A stretch of 51,551 nt of DNA, taken from positions 1 to 51,551 of the forward strand of contig JAPHRK010000022.1 of assembly GCA_026196105.1 (NCBI GenBank), in the 5' to 3' direction. This DNA comes from Rhodospirillales bacterium. GTDB taxonomy: Bacteria; Pseudomonadota; Alphaproteobacteria; Rhodospirillales; JAPHRK01. This document shows positions 1-8,600 of the stretch, piece after piece. The notes under the pieces were generated by a model. The model did no database searches. It worked only from the letters and a program-made list of their open reading frames with translations, and had not been told where the DNA came from. Numbering within the stretch: position 1 is the first letter of the stretch; the number at the start of each line of letters is the position of its first letter. The position numbers were made by a program, and so were the translations under genes.

Positions 1-81
1 ATCGCAACACGTTACGACCGATGTGCTCACACCTTCTTCTCCGCAATATGCATTGCTGCAATTGTCATATGGTGGATTTAA
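1..81 (+). CDS. IS5-family transposase, C-terminal end (partial)
   Basis: Frame 1 is open from the first base to a TAA at 79-81 and encodes 26 residues. They begin IATRYDRCAHTFFSAI and end in a hydrophobic IVIWWI tail. This YDRCAHTF...SAI...AA sequence followed by a short hydrophobic end is the usual C-terminus of IS5-family (IS427-like) transposases. The catalytic DDE residues lie outside the window, so intactness cannot be judged. The family is recognised from memory of the terminal motif, with no database search. Confidence 0.8.
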   Translation: MATRYDRCAHTFFSAICIAAIVIWWI

Positions 82-97
82 TGAGTCCTGAGCCTAG
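1..97 (+). mobile_element. Right end of an IS5-family insertion sequence
   Basis: The element enters from the left edge. After the transposase stop, the bases at 83-97 (GAGTCCTGAGCCTAG) look like the terminal inverted repeat of IS427-group elements, ending in CTAG, a common target for that group. The exact boundary is inferred because the left end is not visible. The element lies about 240 bp beyond the purL stop, where many alphaproteobacteria carry bolA and grxD. Confidence 0.6.
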
Positions 98-157
98 TTC
101 TGAGGCCGCTTCTAACCTTTAGACGTTTGGCCTGTGACCTTTAGGGAAAGGCGTGGA

Positions 158-178
158 TACCCGGATCAAGTCCGGGTA
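158..178. repeat. Perfect inverted repeat, CCCGGATCAAGTCCGGG type
   Basis: TACCCGGA at 158-165 and TCCGGGTA at 171-178 are perfect reverse complements around a 5-nt loop. Similar CCCGGAtcaagTCCGGG palindromes are, from general knowledge, common dispersed intergenic elements in alphaproteobacterial genomes. No second copy was seen in this window. Confidence 0.65.
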
Positions 179-230
179 TAACGTGCTGGTTTTAGGCATG
201 ACGTTTTCAAAAGAAGTGTACCCCTCCTGG

Positions 231-249
231 CCTCCCCTAGGAGGGGAGG
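231..249. repeat. Perfect 8-bp stem-loop, CCTCCCCT/AGGGGAGG
   Basis: CCTCCCCT at 231-238 pairs perfectly with AGGGGAGG at 242-249 around a 3-nt loop. It lies between the IS end and the purL 3' side. There is no adjacent T-run, so it is not a canonical intrinsic terminator. Confidence 0.6.
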
Positions 250-278
250 GAAAAACGGAGGTATTTATCTTACAAATC

Positions 279-323
279 GGATCAAAGGGGCCATGCCCCT
301 TTGCGGGTTTGGGCAGGGCCCAA
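279..323. repeat. Two-hairpin dispersed repeat, copy 1 (3' of purL)
   Basis: GGATC is followed by hairpin 1 (284-291 with 295-302, 8 bp, loop CAT), the linker GCGGGT and hairpin 2 (309-314 with 318-323, 6 bp, loop AGG). A second copy with the same 40-nt architecture lies at 11459-11503. The stem differences between the copies include compensatory base-pair changes. The element starts 14 nt beyond the purL stop. It lacks the U-tract of an intrinsic terminator, so it is better described as a REP-like 3' element. Confidence 0.8.
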
Positions 324-337
324 GCTATTAAGCGAAC

Positions 338-2542
338 TTAATCGTTGGTGTCTGGCCCGGCCATGAACTCGGGCATCCAAGCTTCGTTGGCACCTTTGAG
401 TTCGGCGATGGAGGTGGAGCCGATACCAGCAACCGCCACATCTTTTCCGCCGGTTTTGCCAATAAAGCTTGCGTCCACTCCGGCTTTTTGGGCTTCAACG
501 ATCAGGGCGGCACCATCTTTGGTGCTGACGAGAAAACGGGCTTGGTCTTCGCCGAACAGGTAGGCTTGGGGGTTAGCGCCTTCGGGGACAGATATTTTAG
601 CCCCGATTTCGCCAGCCATGGCCATTTCTGTTGCCGCGACGATGAGGCCGCCGTCGGAGAGATCGTGGCAGGCGGTGACTTTGCCAGCTAAAATCCACTC
701 ACGGACGAGGTTGCCGTTTTTGAGTTCGGTTTCCAGAGTTACGGGAGGAGGAGCCCCTTCCTCGCGGCCTTCAATTTCTCTTAAGTAGAGAGAAGAACCA
801 AGCCAACCTTTTGTCTCGCCAACCAAAACCAAATCTTCACCTTCACCATTCAGCGCGAGGCCCATGGTTTTGGAGCTATCTTTGAGTAAACCTACACCGC
901 CGATGGTCGGGGTGGGGAGGATGCCTTCGCCGTTGGTTTCGTTGTACAAGGACACATTGCCGCTAACCACCGGGTAGCTGAGAATATTACAGGCTTCGGT
1001 CATGCCTTGGCAGCAGCCAACAAACTGACCCATAATCCGGGGGCGCTCGGGGTTGCCGAAGTTCATGTTATCAGTGATTGCCAGAGGCTGTGCGCCAACC
1101 GCTGTTACGTTACGCCAAGATTCAGCCACGATCTGCTTGCCGCCCTCAACCGGGTCGGCATAGACATAACGAGGGGTGCAATCTGAAGACATCGCCACGG
1201 CTTTTTCTGTGCCATGAATACGCACAACCGCCGCATCCCCTCCAGGACGACCAATGCCCAAAGTATCACCCATCACCATGTGGTCATATTGTTCCCAAAT
1301 CCACCGCTTAGAGGCGAGGTGGGCCCCACCGATCATGGTTTTTAGGGAGGTGAAAACATCTTTGGAAGAGTCAATATCGCCTGAGGTAATCTCGGGTTGT
1401 TTTGGGGTAGGCTCCCAAGGACGATCATATTCAGGGCTGGCGAGAGCAAGTGGATCAATCGGCAGATCAACAACCACTTCGCCTTTGTGGGTAATGACCA
1501 TATGTCCACTATCGGTTAGTTTGCCAACCACAGCGAAATCTAGTTCCCACTTTTCGAAAATCTTACGGGCCATCTCTTCTTTACCTGGCACCAAAACCAT
1601 GAGCATGCGCTCTTGGGATTCTGAGAGCAGCATTTCGTAAGGGGTCATGTTTTCTTCGCGTTGAGGGACTTGATCCAGGTCCATCTCAACACCCATACCG
1701 CCTTTGGACGCCATTTCGAAAGAAGACGAGGTCAGACCCGCTGCTCCCATATCTTGAATCGCAACAATGGCATCGGTCGCCATTAGTTCTAAGCAAGCTT
1801 CAATCAACAGCTTCTCGGTGAAAGGGTCACCGACCTGAACTGTAGGGCGTTTGGCTTCATTGTCCTCACTAAACTCAGTCGAAGCCATGGTCGCACCGTG
1901 GATACCATCACGCCCAGTTTTGGACCCGGCATAGATGATCGGATTGCCAATACCAGCAGCAGCAGAATAGAAAATCTTATCGGTTTTCGCCAAGCCAACA
2001 TTCATAGCGTTGACCAGGATGTTACCGTTGTAGGATTTGTGGAATTCACATTCTCCGCCAACAGTTGGCACACCTACGCAATTGCCATAGCCGCCAATTC
2101 CCGCAACCACACCTGCAACGAGGTGGTGAGTTTTGTGGTGCTCAGGTTCACCAAAACGAAGTGCGTTGAGGTTCGCAATAGGACGCGCGCCCATGGTGAA
2201 AACATCGCGCAAAATACCGCCCACGCCCGTCGCCGCGCCTTGATAAGGCTCGATGAAGGAAGGGTGATTGTGGCTTTCCATTTTAAAGATAATGGCGTCA
2301 CCGTCTTCGATGTCGATAATCCCGGCGTTTTCGCCTGGACCACAAATCACCCAAGGCTGTTCGGTCGGCAAAGTTTTGAGCCATTTTTTGGAAGATTTAT
2401 AGGAGCAGTGTTCGCTCCACATCACAGAGAAAATACCCAACTCGTTGATGTTGGGCTCACGGCCCATGATCTTCAAGACTTCTTGGTATTCGTCTTCGCT
2501 CAAACCATGTTCGGCAACGACTTCAGGGGTAATTACGCTCAT
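338..2542 (-). CDS. purL: Phosphoribosylformylglycinamidine synthase, large subunit (small-type PurL)
   Basis: PurL catalyses the ATP-dependent conversion of FGAR to FGAM in purine synthesis, using ammonia made by PurQ and bridged by PurS. At 734 residues it is the small bacterial/archaeal type rather than the roughly 1,300-residue fused enzyme, which fits separate purQ and purS genes upstream. Conserved segments include [11 protein letters not shown] at residues 41-51 and the nucleotide-binding [18 protein letters not shown] run starting near residue 89. The start overlaps the purQ stop by 4 bp (ATGA), implying translational coupling. Gene order is purC-purS-purQ-purL, with purL last. A two-hairpin repeat sits just beyond the stop. 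Confidence 0.98.
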   Translation of the reverse strand: MSVITPEVVAEHGLSEDEYQEVLKIMGREPNINELGIFSVMWSEHCSYKSSKKWLKTLPTEQPWVICGPGENAGIIDIEDGDAIIFKMESHNHPSFIEPYQGAATGVGGILRDVFTMGARPIANLNALRFGEPEHHKTHHLVAGVVAGIGGYGNCVGVPTVGGECEFHKSYNGNILVNAMNVGLAKTDKIFYSAAAGIGNPIIYAGSKTGRDGIHGATMASTEFSEDNEAKRPTVQVGDPFTEKLLIEACLELMATDAIVAIQDMGAAGLTSSSFEMASKGGMGVEMDLDQVPQREENMTPYEMLLSESQERMLMVLVPGKEEMARKIFEKWELDFAVVGKLTDSGHMVITHKGEVVVDLPIDPLALASPEYDRPWEPTPKQPEITSGDIDSSKDVFTSLKTMIGGAHLASKRWIWEQYDHMVMGDTLGIGRPGGDAAVVRIHGTEKAVAMSSDCTPRYVYADPVEGGKQIVAESWRNVTAVGAQPLAITDNMNFGNPERPRIMGQFVGCCQGMTEACNILSYPVVSGNVSLYNETNGEGILPTPTIGGVGLLKDSSKTMGLALNGEGEDLVLVGETKGWLGSSLYLREIEGREEGAPPPVTLETELKNGNLVREWILAGKVTACHDLSDGGLIVAATEMAMAGEIGAKISVPEGANPQAYLFGEDQARFLVSTKDGAALIVEAQKAGVDASFIGKTGGKDVAVAGIGSTSIAELKGANEAWMPEFMAGPDTND

Positions 2543-3228
2543 GACAGCACCTCCACAAGGCTATCAAACATCGGCTTGCCATCAACCCCACCTAGGGCAG
2601 GATCAATCAAGCGTTCAGGGTGAGGCATCATGCCCATGACATTGCGTCCTTTATTGAACACGCCAGCGATATTATCACGCGATCCGTTGATGTTAGATTT
2701 CTCATCGACCTGACCCGTGGCATGGGCATAACGGAAACCAATCATCCGGTTATCTTCCAGCTCTTTGAAACCATCATCGTCGATAAAGTAATTACCGTCA
2801 TGGTGAGCGACGGGGACATTGATAATCTGCCCTTTGTCGTATCCTTGAGTGAAGGGAGTATGAACCGCTTCAACCCGCAAGCTAACGTCTTTACATACGA
2901 ACTTCATGTCTGAATTACGCATCAACACGCCCGGCAACAATCCGGCCTCGGTGAGGATTTGGAAACCGTTACATACGCCAAGGACGTGAATGCCTTTGTT
3001 GGCACGCCTAACAATTTCCTGCATCACAGGAGAGTTAGCAGACATGGCGCCGGAGCGAAGGTAATCACCGTAAGAGAAGCCCCCGGGAAGGACAATAAGG
3101 TCCACTTCGGGGAAATTAGAATCACCATGCCAAACCATAAGGGGGTCGCTCCCCATGCTGTTGGCTAAGGCAACTTTCATGTCTCGGTCACAGTTGGAAC
3201 CGGGAAATACGATAACGGCTGCTTTCAT
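2539..3228 (-). CDS. purQ: Phosphoribosylformylglycinamidine synthase, glutaminase subunit
   Basis: A 229-residue class I glutamine amidotransferase that hydrolyses glutamine and passes ammonia to PurL. The nucleophile is Cys86 in GVCNGFQIL, and the His/Glu pair is His203 and Glu205 in MPHPERL. The N-terminus ([15 protein letters not shown]) is typical of PurQ. It follows purS after 57 bp and overlaps purL by 4 bp. Full length for the family, with nothing unusual seen. Confidence 0.98.
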   Translation of the reverse strand: MKAAVIVFPGSNCDRDMKVALANSMGSDPLMVWHGDSNFPEVDLIVLPGGFSYGDYLRSGAMSANSPVMQEIVRRANKGIHVLGVCNGFQILTEAGLLPGVLMRNSDMKFVCKDVSLRVEAVHTPFTQGYDKGQIINVPVAHHDGNYFIDDDGFKELEDNRMIGFRYAHATGQVDEKSNINGSRDNIAGVFNKGRNVMGMMPHPERLIDPALGGVDGKPMFDSLVEVLS

Positions 3229-3285
3229 GGAATATCCGCCGGATAATTTAAGAAATAGATTAAAACTAAAGGGGCTCTTTAGAGC

Positions 3286-3528
3286 CTACTCTTCAATATC
3301 GATAGAGTAGTTCTCAATCACCGTATTAGCGATAAGGCGTTTACACATCTCATCGACATTTTTTTCAGCGGTGGCTTTGTCGGTACCGTGGAGGTCAATC
3401 TCAAAGTATTTACCCTGACGAACCGCATCAACGCCCTCAAAATTTAAGGAAGCCAGGGAATGCTCAATGGCTTTTCCTTGGGGATCAAGAACACCGTTTT
3501 TCAGGGTGACATGAATTTTCGCTTTCAC
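3286..3528 (-). CDS. purS: Phosphoribosylformylglycinamidine synthase subunit PurS
   Basis: An 80-residue protein beginning MKAKIHVTLKNGVLDPQGKA, the characteristic PurS N-terminus, followed by the VRQGKYFEIDL segment. PurS forms a dimer that bridges PurL and PurQ in the FGAM synthase complex and is required when PurL is the small type. It lies 40 bp downstream of purC and 57 bp upstream of purQ on the same strand, consistent with one transcript. Confidence 0.97.
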   Translation of the reverse strand: MKAKIHVTLKNGVLDPQGKAIEHSLASLNFEGVDAVRQGKYFEIDLHGTDKATAEKNVDEMCKRLIANTVIENYSIDIEE

Positions 3529-3568
3529 TATTCAACGTCCTCTTTTGCATGAAGAAATAAATCTAAAA

Positions 3569-4333
3569 TCATTGTAGTGTGTCGGGGCCTTTTACGTCAC
3601 TGGGACCGCCTTCTGGTAGAATTCCTAAGCGCCGCGCCACTTCCTGATAACCTTCAGCTACACTGCCAAGGTCTTTACGGAAGCGATCAATATCCATTCG
3701 CTCATTGGTCTTCACATCCCAGAGACGACAGTTATCTGGGCTAATCTCGTTAGCAAGAATAATCCGGGGCTGTTCGTCAATCCAGTAGCGGCCAAACTCT
3801 AAACGCAAATCAACCAGCTTGATGCCAACGCCTCTAAATAGGCCTGAGACAAAATCGTTTATGCGCAAAGCCATGGTTAGCATTTCGTCTAACTCTTGCG
3901 GAGCAGACCAACCAAAGGCAGCAATATGTTCTTCTGTAATCAAAGGCTTATCGAGGTCAGCGGCTTTGAGGTAGTACTCAATAATAGTCCGAGGAAGGAC
4001 CTCGCCATCTTCCATGCCAAAGCGCTCAGCAAAACCTCCGGCAGCCCAATTGCGTACGATCACACCAACCGGAACAATCTCAACCTTACGGACAAGTTGT
4101 TCGCGCATATTGAGGCGGCGGATAAAATGGGTGGGAATATTCATCTGGTCCAGATAGGACATTAGATGTTCAGAAATACGATTATTTAGAACGCCTTTGC
4201 CAGTGATTACACCAACTTTTGCCCCTTTTTGACATGAGGCTTCGTCCTTGAAATGCTGGACAACAGTATTGGGTTCCGGCCCCTCATAGAGGATCTTCGC
4301 TTTGCCCTCGTATATCTGTCTACGTCTCGCCAT
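3569..4333 (-). CDS. purC: SAICAR synthase (phosphoribosylaminoimidazole-succinocarboxamide synthase)
   Basis: PurC joins aspartate to CAIR in purine synthesis. The 254-residue product starts [18 protein letters not shown], the usual PurC beginning, and contains DLRLEFGR and [10 protein letters not shown] segments typical of the family. I chose the ATG at 4333. An in-frame TTG four codons upstream (4345) is possible, but a GGACAGG stretch is placed just before the ATG and family members normally begin with MARR. It is the first gene of purC-purS-purQ-purL. The 75 bp upstream probably carry a promoter, though no clear -35/-10 pair was found. Confidence 0.97.
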   Translation of the reverse strand: MARRRQIYEGKAKILYEGPEPNTVVQHFKDEASCQKGAKVGVITGKGVLNNRISEHLMSYLDQMNIPTHFIRRLNMREQLVRKVEIVPVGVIVRNWAAGGFAERFGMEDGEVLPRTIIEYYLKAADLDKPLITEEHIAAFGWSAPQELDEMLTMALRINDFVSGLFRGVGIKLVDLRLEFGRYWIDEQPRIILANEISPDNCRLWDVKTNERMDIDRFRKDLGSVAEGYQEVARRLGILPEGGPSDVKGPDTLQ

Positions 4334-4408
4334 AAGCCTGTCCAATAGTGCAAAAACGCGTCCGAATCACCTGCGCGTTAATCGGTGGCTTCGTATAGCA
4401 GGAGTCCC

Positions 4409-5179
4409 TTACAAGGACAATGAAACAAACTCATTTTCATCAGGCCTCCCCTGACAAAAAAGCCAGACAGGTTTTACACCCTCCCGATCAAGCGAAGGCA
4501 CAGCTATTAGAGAGGACGAAACTGTGCCAAACCCTATGTTTGTCACCACATTCATCGCCCCTAAAGGCCCGGACTCTGAGTCTCCCATAGCCTGTTCATT
4601 AGCATCATGAAGTCGGTTACCCAACAACGACTGCCAAGCCGACCACTCCCCTTTATCCACATCCGGGCGTTGCGCATCTCTAAAACGGTGGAGGAAAGTT
4701 TTTACCCTGGGAGATTCTTCATCATTGAGGTCATAGGCAGTGATCATGGAAAGACCAACGGGAATTTCAGCCTTCTCTATACTATCCCCCGTATTTTTTA
4801 TCCAATACGCATTCTGACTATCAGCAATAACTAAATTAAATGGACGATAGCTAGTGGGTTCAATCTGGCAAAGGGCTTCAACAGAGACACTGGCATCAGC
4901 GTGGTCCACTGCCTCCAGAGGAATTTCCCCTCGGCTTCGAAAACCATCCTCAGGCCCTAAGGAGTTTCGTCGATTGAGAATTGCTGAAACAACCCCATAC
5001 TCATTGATCGCCATCCAGGTTCCCCCGGCAAGCTCATCAAGACCAGCGGTAACATCTGAACGGTCCGGCCAATGGCGCGCAGGCGCTTGTGAGGGTCGTC
5101 CCTGCATCTCATCACGATTAGCTGCAATCAAAAGAGGCCACGCATGCCCCGGTCTTCTTAATATTATAACAGTACACAT
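4409..5179 (-). CDS. NRDE (TANGO2-like) family protein
   Basis: A 256-residue protein starting MCTVIILRRPGHAWPLLIAANRDE. The Met-Cys-Thr N-terminus and the AANRDE motif define the NRDE/TANGO2 family (Ntn-hydrolase-like fold). Further family segments are GGTWMAINEYGVVSAILNRR and VVTNIGFGTVSSSLI. Its biochemical role is not established; eukaryotic TANGO2 has been linked to heme and lipid handling. If the initiator Met is removed, Cys2 would be the N-terminal nucleophile, as in other Ntn folds (inference). It lies upstream of purC on the same strand, but nothing shows a functional link. Confidence 0.88.
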   Translation of the reverse strand: MCTVIILRRPGHAWPLLIAANRDEMQGRPSQAPARHWPDRSDVTAGLDELAGGTWMAINEYGVVSAILNRRNSLGPEDGFRSRGEIPLEAVDHADASVSVEALCQIEPTSYRPFNLVIADSQNAYWIKNTGDSIEKAEIPVGLSMITAYDLNDEESPRVKTFLHRFRDAQRPDVDKGEWSAWQSLLGNRLHDANEQAMGDSESGPLGAMNVVTNIGFGTVSSSLIAVPSLDREGVKPVWLFCQGRPDENEFVSLSL

Positions 5180-5195
5180 GTAATAATTTTAAGGG

Positions 5196-5224
5196 TTGAG
5201 AAAAAAGAAGCAATCGACAATCAT
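5196..5224 (+). promoter_or_regulatory. Candidate sigma-70 promoter for the YkgJ-like pair
   Basis: TTGAGA at 5196-5201 and AATCAT at 5219-5224 are separated by 17 bp, upstream of the first YkgJ-like gene. The -10 match is only moderate. Confidence 0.35.
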
Positions 5225-5251
5225 AAAAACCTTATGGAGTTATGATCTTAA

Positions 5252-5926
5252 ATGCCAATATCAGAAGAGATATCGCAGGCTCAGGCCAAACAAGTACAAT
5301 TGCTGCTCGACCAAACCAAAGAAAACCTCCATCGCATGACGGTAGATATTCTTGGTACAGAACCTACAATCGAAAAATTCATGATTTTAATGAATCGTGC
5401 CTTTGAGATCAGCGATATACTCGTCGCACAACTAAAAGATATGTTCCCTGTTGAAAAAGCACGCGCCTGCAAAGAGGGCTGCGACTTTTGTTGCACCGGC
5501 TCCATTGTCATGACCAAACCAGCTTTCGCTATTTACTCGCTCTATTATGCGAAAACAAATAATGATGGTGCCTATTTTGATTATGCCGTTGAGCAACTAA
5601 AATCTGGCCGCCAATACTGTTACTTTCTCAAGGATAACGCTTGCCCAATCTACCCAGCTCGGCCTTTTGTTTGTAGGGTTTTCAATTCATTTGATTTCAA
5701 CGAGTGCCTTAACCATCGGTTCCAACACTCCGGAACAAGAGCAGATATTGGCCTATTCGCGGTTTTTGAAGGTGTTGAAGCAGGACTTACAGACCTGTCA
5801 TTAGACAACAACAACATAGCCTTCAACAGTGCCATCAAGTTGATGATATCAGAAGATAGCATTGCAGAAAAATGGTTGGCAGGCGAGAAAATATTCAAGC
5901 CCTGTTATATTGAATCACGAGAATAA
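5252..5926 (+). CDS. YkgJ-like cysteine-cluster protein, copy 1
   Basis: A 224-residue soluble protein with the cluster C73-x3-C77-x2-C80-C81, then C131, the IYPARPFVCR motif with C141, and C152. The CxxxCxxCC plus RPxxCR pattern matches the YkgJ/UPF0153 family, which is thought to bind zinc or an iron-sulfur cluster; its activity is unknown. About 70 residues of helical sequence precede the cluster. The best ribosome-binding candidate, GGAG at 5236-5239, is 12 nt from the ATG, which is long. A close paralogue of identical length follows at 6018, so this is a tandem duplication. Confidence 0.85.
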   Translation: MPISEEISQAQAKQVQLLLDQTKENLHRMTVDILGTEPTIEKFMILMNRAFEISDILVAQLKDMFPVEKARACKEGCDFCCTGSIVMTKPAFAIYSLYYAKTNNDGAYFDYAVEQLKSGRQYCYFLKDNACPIYPARPFVCRVFNSFDFNECLNHRFQHSGTRADIGLFAVFEGVEAGLTDLSLDNNNIAFNSAIKLMISEDSIAEKWLAGEKIFKPCYIESRE

Positions 5927-6017
5927 GCCTTATAAAAACAGCCATAAAATTAAACAGTTCAGTCGTTTTCCTGAAACATTAACGTTAAAGCACAAAACTA
6001 AAGGAGCTATCACTTTG

Positions 6018-6692
6018 ATGCCGACCTCTGAAGGGATAATCCATGGTGAGAATGGTAAAGCTCAAAAGCTTCTTGACGATACAGCTAGCCAAACTCACAC
6101 CATGACTTTAGAGGTGTTGGGGCAAGCCCCCTCTATTGAAAAATTTATGGCCCTGATGAAACATGTCTTTGAGGTCAGTGATTTGATCGGCAAGCAATTT
6201 CAAAAAATGTTTCCCATAGAAAAACCTTTAGCCTGTAAATCAGGTTGCAGCTTTTGCTGTTCCAATATTACGGTCATGACAAAACCAGCATTTGCTATCT
6301 ACGCCCTTTACTATTCTAAGATTATAAGTGACGGCCTTGCATATGACCATGCGGCCCAACAAGCTCTGACCAAACACCAAGATTGTTGTCTTCTCAAAGA
6401 AGGTGCTTGCTCTATTTATCCTGCCCGCCCGCTAGTTTGCAGACTGTTTCACTCCTATGACTTCAATGAATGCCTAGCTCATAATTTTTCACGTTCTGGG
6501 ACAAGTGCAGAATTTGGCTTGATTGCTGTTTTCAATGGACTTGAAAAAGGATTAAAAGAACTTGGCCTCGACTGCAATGATATCGCCTTCAACCAAGCAA
6601 TAGGATTGTTATTATCCGAAGAATATATCGCCGAAAAATGGTTGGCAGGAGAAAAGGTTTTTGCCCCTTGCTATATTGAATCTCGACAATAG
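6018..6692 (+). CDS. YkgJ-like cysteine-cluster protein, copy 2
   Basis: This 224-residue paralogue of the upstream gene has the same layout: CKSGCSFCC cluster, IYPARPLVCR motif, FNECL segment and an almost identical C-terminal EKWLAGEKVFAPCYIESRQ. I place the start at ATG 6018, with AAGGAG at 6001-6006. The codon just before it is TTG (6015) and could also initiate at better spacing. The open frame reaches back to 5862 inside copy 1, but that extension is out of frame with copy 1 and has no family similarity. Equal length and matching ends support a clean tandem duplication. Confidence 0.85.
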   Translation: MPTSEGIIHGENGKAQKLLDDTASQTHTMTLEVLGQAPSIEKFMALMKHVFEVSDLIGKQFQKMFPIEKPLACKSGCSFCCSNITVMTKPAFAIYALYYSKIISDGLAYDHAAQQALTKHQDCCLLKEGACSIYPARPLVCRLFHSYDFNECLAHNFSRSGTSAEFGLIAVFNGLEKGLKELGLDCNDIAFNQAIGLLLSEEYIAEKWLAGEKVFAPCYIESRQ

Positions 6693-6712
6693 CTATCTCT
6701 TATTCAGTTCGT

Positions 6713-7474
6713 TTATTTTACATATTTTTCGTAGATAACTTCAAAGGTCCTATCAGCTTTCATATCCTGAAGTTCTTGGCTTAGCTTTGAAATTAGCTCT
6801 TTATTTTTTGTAATACCAGAGGCCTTTGATAACATTAAATATGCCCCACGTGGTTTAAGAATTGGTTGGGTCAATGACTTTATTTTATCTGATAACCCAA
6901 GTTGCTTCAGGAAAAATTGAACTTCTTGCTCATTGCCCACGAGAACATCCGTTCTCCCCCTATCAAGCATCTTAATGTTCTGCTCCATTGTATTGACTTC
7001 AATAACCTTGAACAGGTTATCCTCTTCAGCGTTTGAAAATGCTTTACTTATATGAAAGCCCCGATTTTTCCCAATAGTTTTCCCGGCCAAATCCTGGACA
7101 GTCTCAAAGGAGAACTCATTGCCGTTTTTAACAAAGATAAGATATGTGCTGTAATGAAGAGGAGGCTCAACAAACTGCGCAAACTCTTCTCTTTTTTGGG
7201 TCTTAAATGCGGCAAATGATCCGTCAGCTTCTCCGTTTTTAGTCATACGAATAAGCCGGTTGGGTGGGAAAAAACTAAGAGAGATTTTAACTCCAGTTCG
7301 CTGAGCTAATGCTTGAATAATCTCCACATCAATTCCCAGGGACTTACCATCTTGTTTCCAGGCATATGGAGGAAAATCCGGAATAGTAATGAATGTTAGT
7401 TCATCTTGGGCAAACGCAGAAAAAGGAACCGCAACTAGCAGTATCATTAATAGATATTTTGCGGCTTGCTTCAT
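6713..7474 (-). CDS. Periplasmic solute-binding protein, family 3-like
   Basis: A 253-residue protein with a signal peptide (MKQAAKYLLMILLVAVPFSAFA, cleavage before QDE) and the bacterial extracellular solute-binding family 3 pattern: TIPDFPPYAWKQDGKSLGIDVEII near the mature N-terminus, then a GEADGSF segment and AGKTIGKNRGF. Family members bind amino acids or similar small ligands in the periplasm. No ABC permease or ATPase gene is adjacent, so it may be an orphan binding or sensory protein. A GGGG ribosome-binding stretch lies 6 nt before the ATG. It converges on the YkgJ pair. Confidence 0.85.
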   Translation of the reverse strand: MKQAAKYLLMILLVAVPFSAFAQDELTFITIPDFPPYAWKQDGKSLGIDVEIIQALAQRTGVKISLSFFPPNRLIRMTKNGEADGSFAAFKTQKREEFAQFVEPPLHYSTYLIFVKNGNEFSFETVQDLAGKTIGKNRGFHISKAFSNAEEDNLFKVIEVNTMEQNIKMLDRGRTDVLVGNEQEVQFFLKQLGLSDKIKSLTQPILKPRGAYLMLSKASGITKNKELISKLSQELQDMKADRTFEVIYEKYVK

Positions 7475-7823
7475 AATATCCCCACCCCAACCAATGGTAA
7501 ATAAATGAAATATTCCTCGATATTATTGGGAACAATATACTGCTTTAGTTCAAAATGGGCTAGAAAAATACGTAATTATACTGTTCATTTGTTTGGTTTA
7601 TATACATTTAAATAGGTAGTTTATAATTTTCCAGCCTATTCCGTTGAGAACTCGAAAAAAATCCGTTTTTAGACCATAGAATCAAACTTGAATACATCCA
7701 TTTATGGTTTCGCAACAACTTGACCAGAGGAACCGGATAGACTAGATAACGGCGTGAAAATTTGTGTCTTTATTCCGAAGGCACATTACCGTTGACCAAA
7801 CAATTATATTAGGTTCACGATTC
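7475..7823. other. Divergent intergenic region, AT-rich
   Basis: About 350 bp lie between the divergent solute-binding and zeta-inhibitor genes. The only specific signal I can propose is the promoter pair at 7720-7748. The rest is AT-rich with no RNA gene or coding frame that I can support; the in-frame extension of the rightward gene back to 7764 has no family similarity. Confidence 0.5.
7720..7748 (+). promoter_or_regulatory. Candidate sigma-70 promoter for the zeta-inhibitor homologue
   Basis: TTGACC at 7720-7725, a 17-bp spacer and TAGATA at 7743-7748 would give a leader of about 70 nt before the ATG at 7824. The -35 match is good and the -10 match weak. Confidence 0.4.
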
Positions 7824-8189
7824 ATGACCGACGCCTTTAAGAAACTTGAGCAAAGCTATGAAGCCAAGTTCAAACTCGACCAGGAAAACCAGTTCAAAGC
7901 TGAAGCCAAACGTAACAAACTCTTAGGCCTATGGGTTGCTGAGAAATTTAATCTTACTGGCGACGCGGCTCAAGCCTATGCCAAAGAGGTTATCGACGCT
8001 GATTTTGAAGAACCCGGCATCGAAGATGTCGTCCGCAAAGTCATGAAAGATTTTGCGGATCGAGACATAAGCTTAGACAAAGATGAACTTTTAAAAGTTA
8101 TGGACGGCTTTTTTGTTGTTGCATTGGAAGAATTAGGGCACGAGTTCCCTGAGCCTCTGAGCAACGATCACAGCCCCGTCGGCGGTTAA
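7824..8189 (+). CDS. DUF1476 protein, F1-ATPase inhibitor zeta subunit homologue
   Basis: A 121-residue protein starting MTDAFKKLEQSYEAKFKLDQ with the family core FKAEAKRNKLLGLWVAEKF near residues 22-40. DUF1476 includes the zeta subunit of Paracoccus F1FO-ATPase, which blocks rotation through its N-terminal region; whether every member inhibits the enzyme is not known. The start is set by the family N-terminus. In many alphaproteobacteria this gene sits between purB and purC, all in one direction. Here it keeps that neighbourhood but points the opposite way, and four extra genes separate it from purC. Confidence 0.9.
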   Translation: MTDAFKKLEQSYEAKFKLDQENQFKAEAKRNKLLGLWVAEKFNLTGDAAQAYAKEVIDADFEEPGIEDVVRKVMKDFADRDISLDKDELLKVMDGFFVVALEELGHEFPEPLSNDHSPVGG

Positions 8190-8300
8190 TTTCGACCCCC
8201 CTTATTTGCCTACTGACCAATCGGTAGAAATATAAAAGCGCGAGCCACAACTAGCACCTGCAATATAGTTTATAATCAATATAAACAATAAAATAACACT

Positions 8301-8329
8301 TTGAAACTAAAGTTCTTGAAGTTTTATAT
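8301..8329 (+). promoter_or_regulatory. Sigma-70-like promoter of the small membrane-protein gene
   Basis: TTGAAA at 8301-8306, exactly 17 bp of spacer, and TTATAT at 8324-8329 form a good sigma-70-type pair. Transcription would begin near 8336, about 70 nt before the small open reading frame at 8405. Confidence 0.6.
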
Positions 8330-8347
8330 CGAAAAGACTACGTTAAC

Positions 8348-8381
8348 TTATGAACATTAAGAATTATCTTGTTGTTCATAA
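8348..8381. promoter_or_regulatory. Perfect 9-bp inverted repeat in the leader of the small membrane-protein gene
   Basis: TTATGAACA at 8348-8356 and TGTTCATAA at 8373-8381 are perfect reverse complements separated by 16 nt. The repeat lies between the predicted transcription start and the GAGG ribosome-binding site at 8394. It could be an operator for a dimeric regulator or a leader hairpin; sequence alone does not decide. Confidence 0.6.
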
Positions 8382-8404
8382 CTGAACTACATTGAGGTGC
8401 AGAC

Positions 8405-8545
8405 ATGCAACGTTTTGGTGAAGCATGGAGCGCCCGGCATGTTAAGAAAGCTATGAGAACACCTTTAAGTATGTTAGCCATTGGTGTTGTACTTTATAGT
8501 CTTTTTGGAGTCGTTACGATGATTTCACCGGGAGTTTCCGGGTAG
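8405..8545 (+). CDS. Small single-pass membrane protein (46 aa)
   Basis: The ATG at 8405 opens a 46-codon frame ending in TAG at 8543-8545. A strong GAGG ribosome-binding site (8394-8397) sits 7 nt upstream. The product starts MQRFGEAWSARHVKKAMRTP, a basic amphipathic segment, followed by about 20 hydrophobic residues (LSMLAIGVVLYSLFGVVTMI) and a short tail, so one transmembrane helix is expected with the positive end inside. A sigma-70-like promoter, a leader inverted repeat and an intrinsic terminator frame the gene as an independent unit. I do not recognise the family, and its function is unknown. Confidence 0.72.
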   Translation: MQRFGEAWSARHVKKAMRTPLSMLAIGVVLYSLFGVVTMISPGVSG

Positions 8546-8600
8546 GGTAGAAAGTTAATCCGCAGATCAATCTGAGACCTACGAGAAACGCAAAAACAAA

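Larger units (their letters stand above)
98..337. other. Gene-free strip with several perfect stem-loops
   Basis: I see no credible gene between the IS end and the purL stop. The strip contains at least four stem-loops: 158-178, 231-249, 284-302 and 309-323. A short open frame across it (153-341) is made mostly of these repeats and is not credible as a protein. Confidence 0.7.

Noticed and set aside
153-341. Open frame across the strip between the IS end and purL
   Set aside because: It consists mainly of dispersed stem-loop repeats and runs into the purL 3' end on the other strand; there is no ribosome-binding site or coding character.
1898-2623. Long open frame (241 codons) opposite purL/purQ
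   Set aside because: It lies antisense to two unmistakable purine genes, with no family similarity or credible start.
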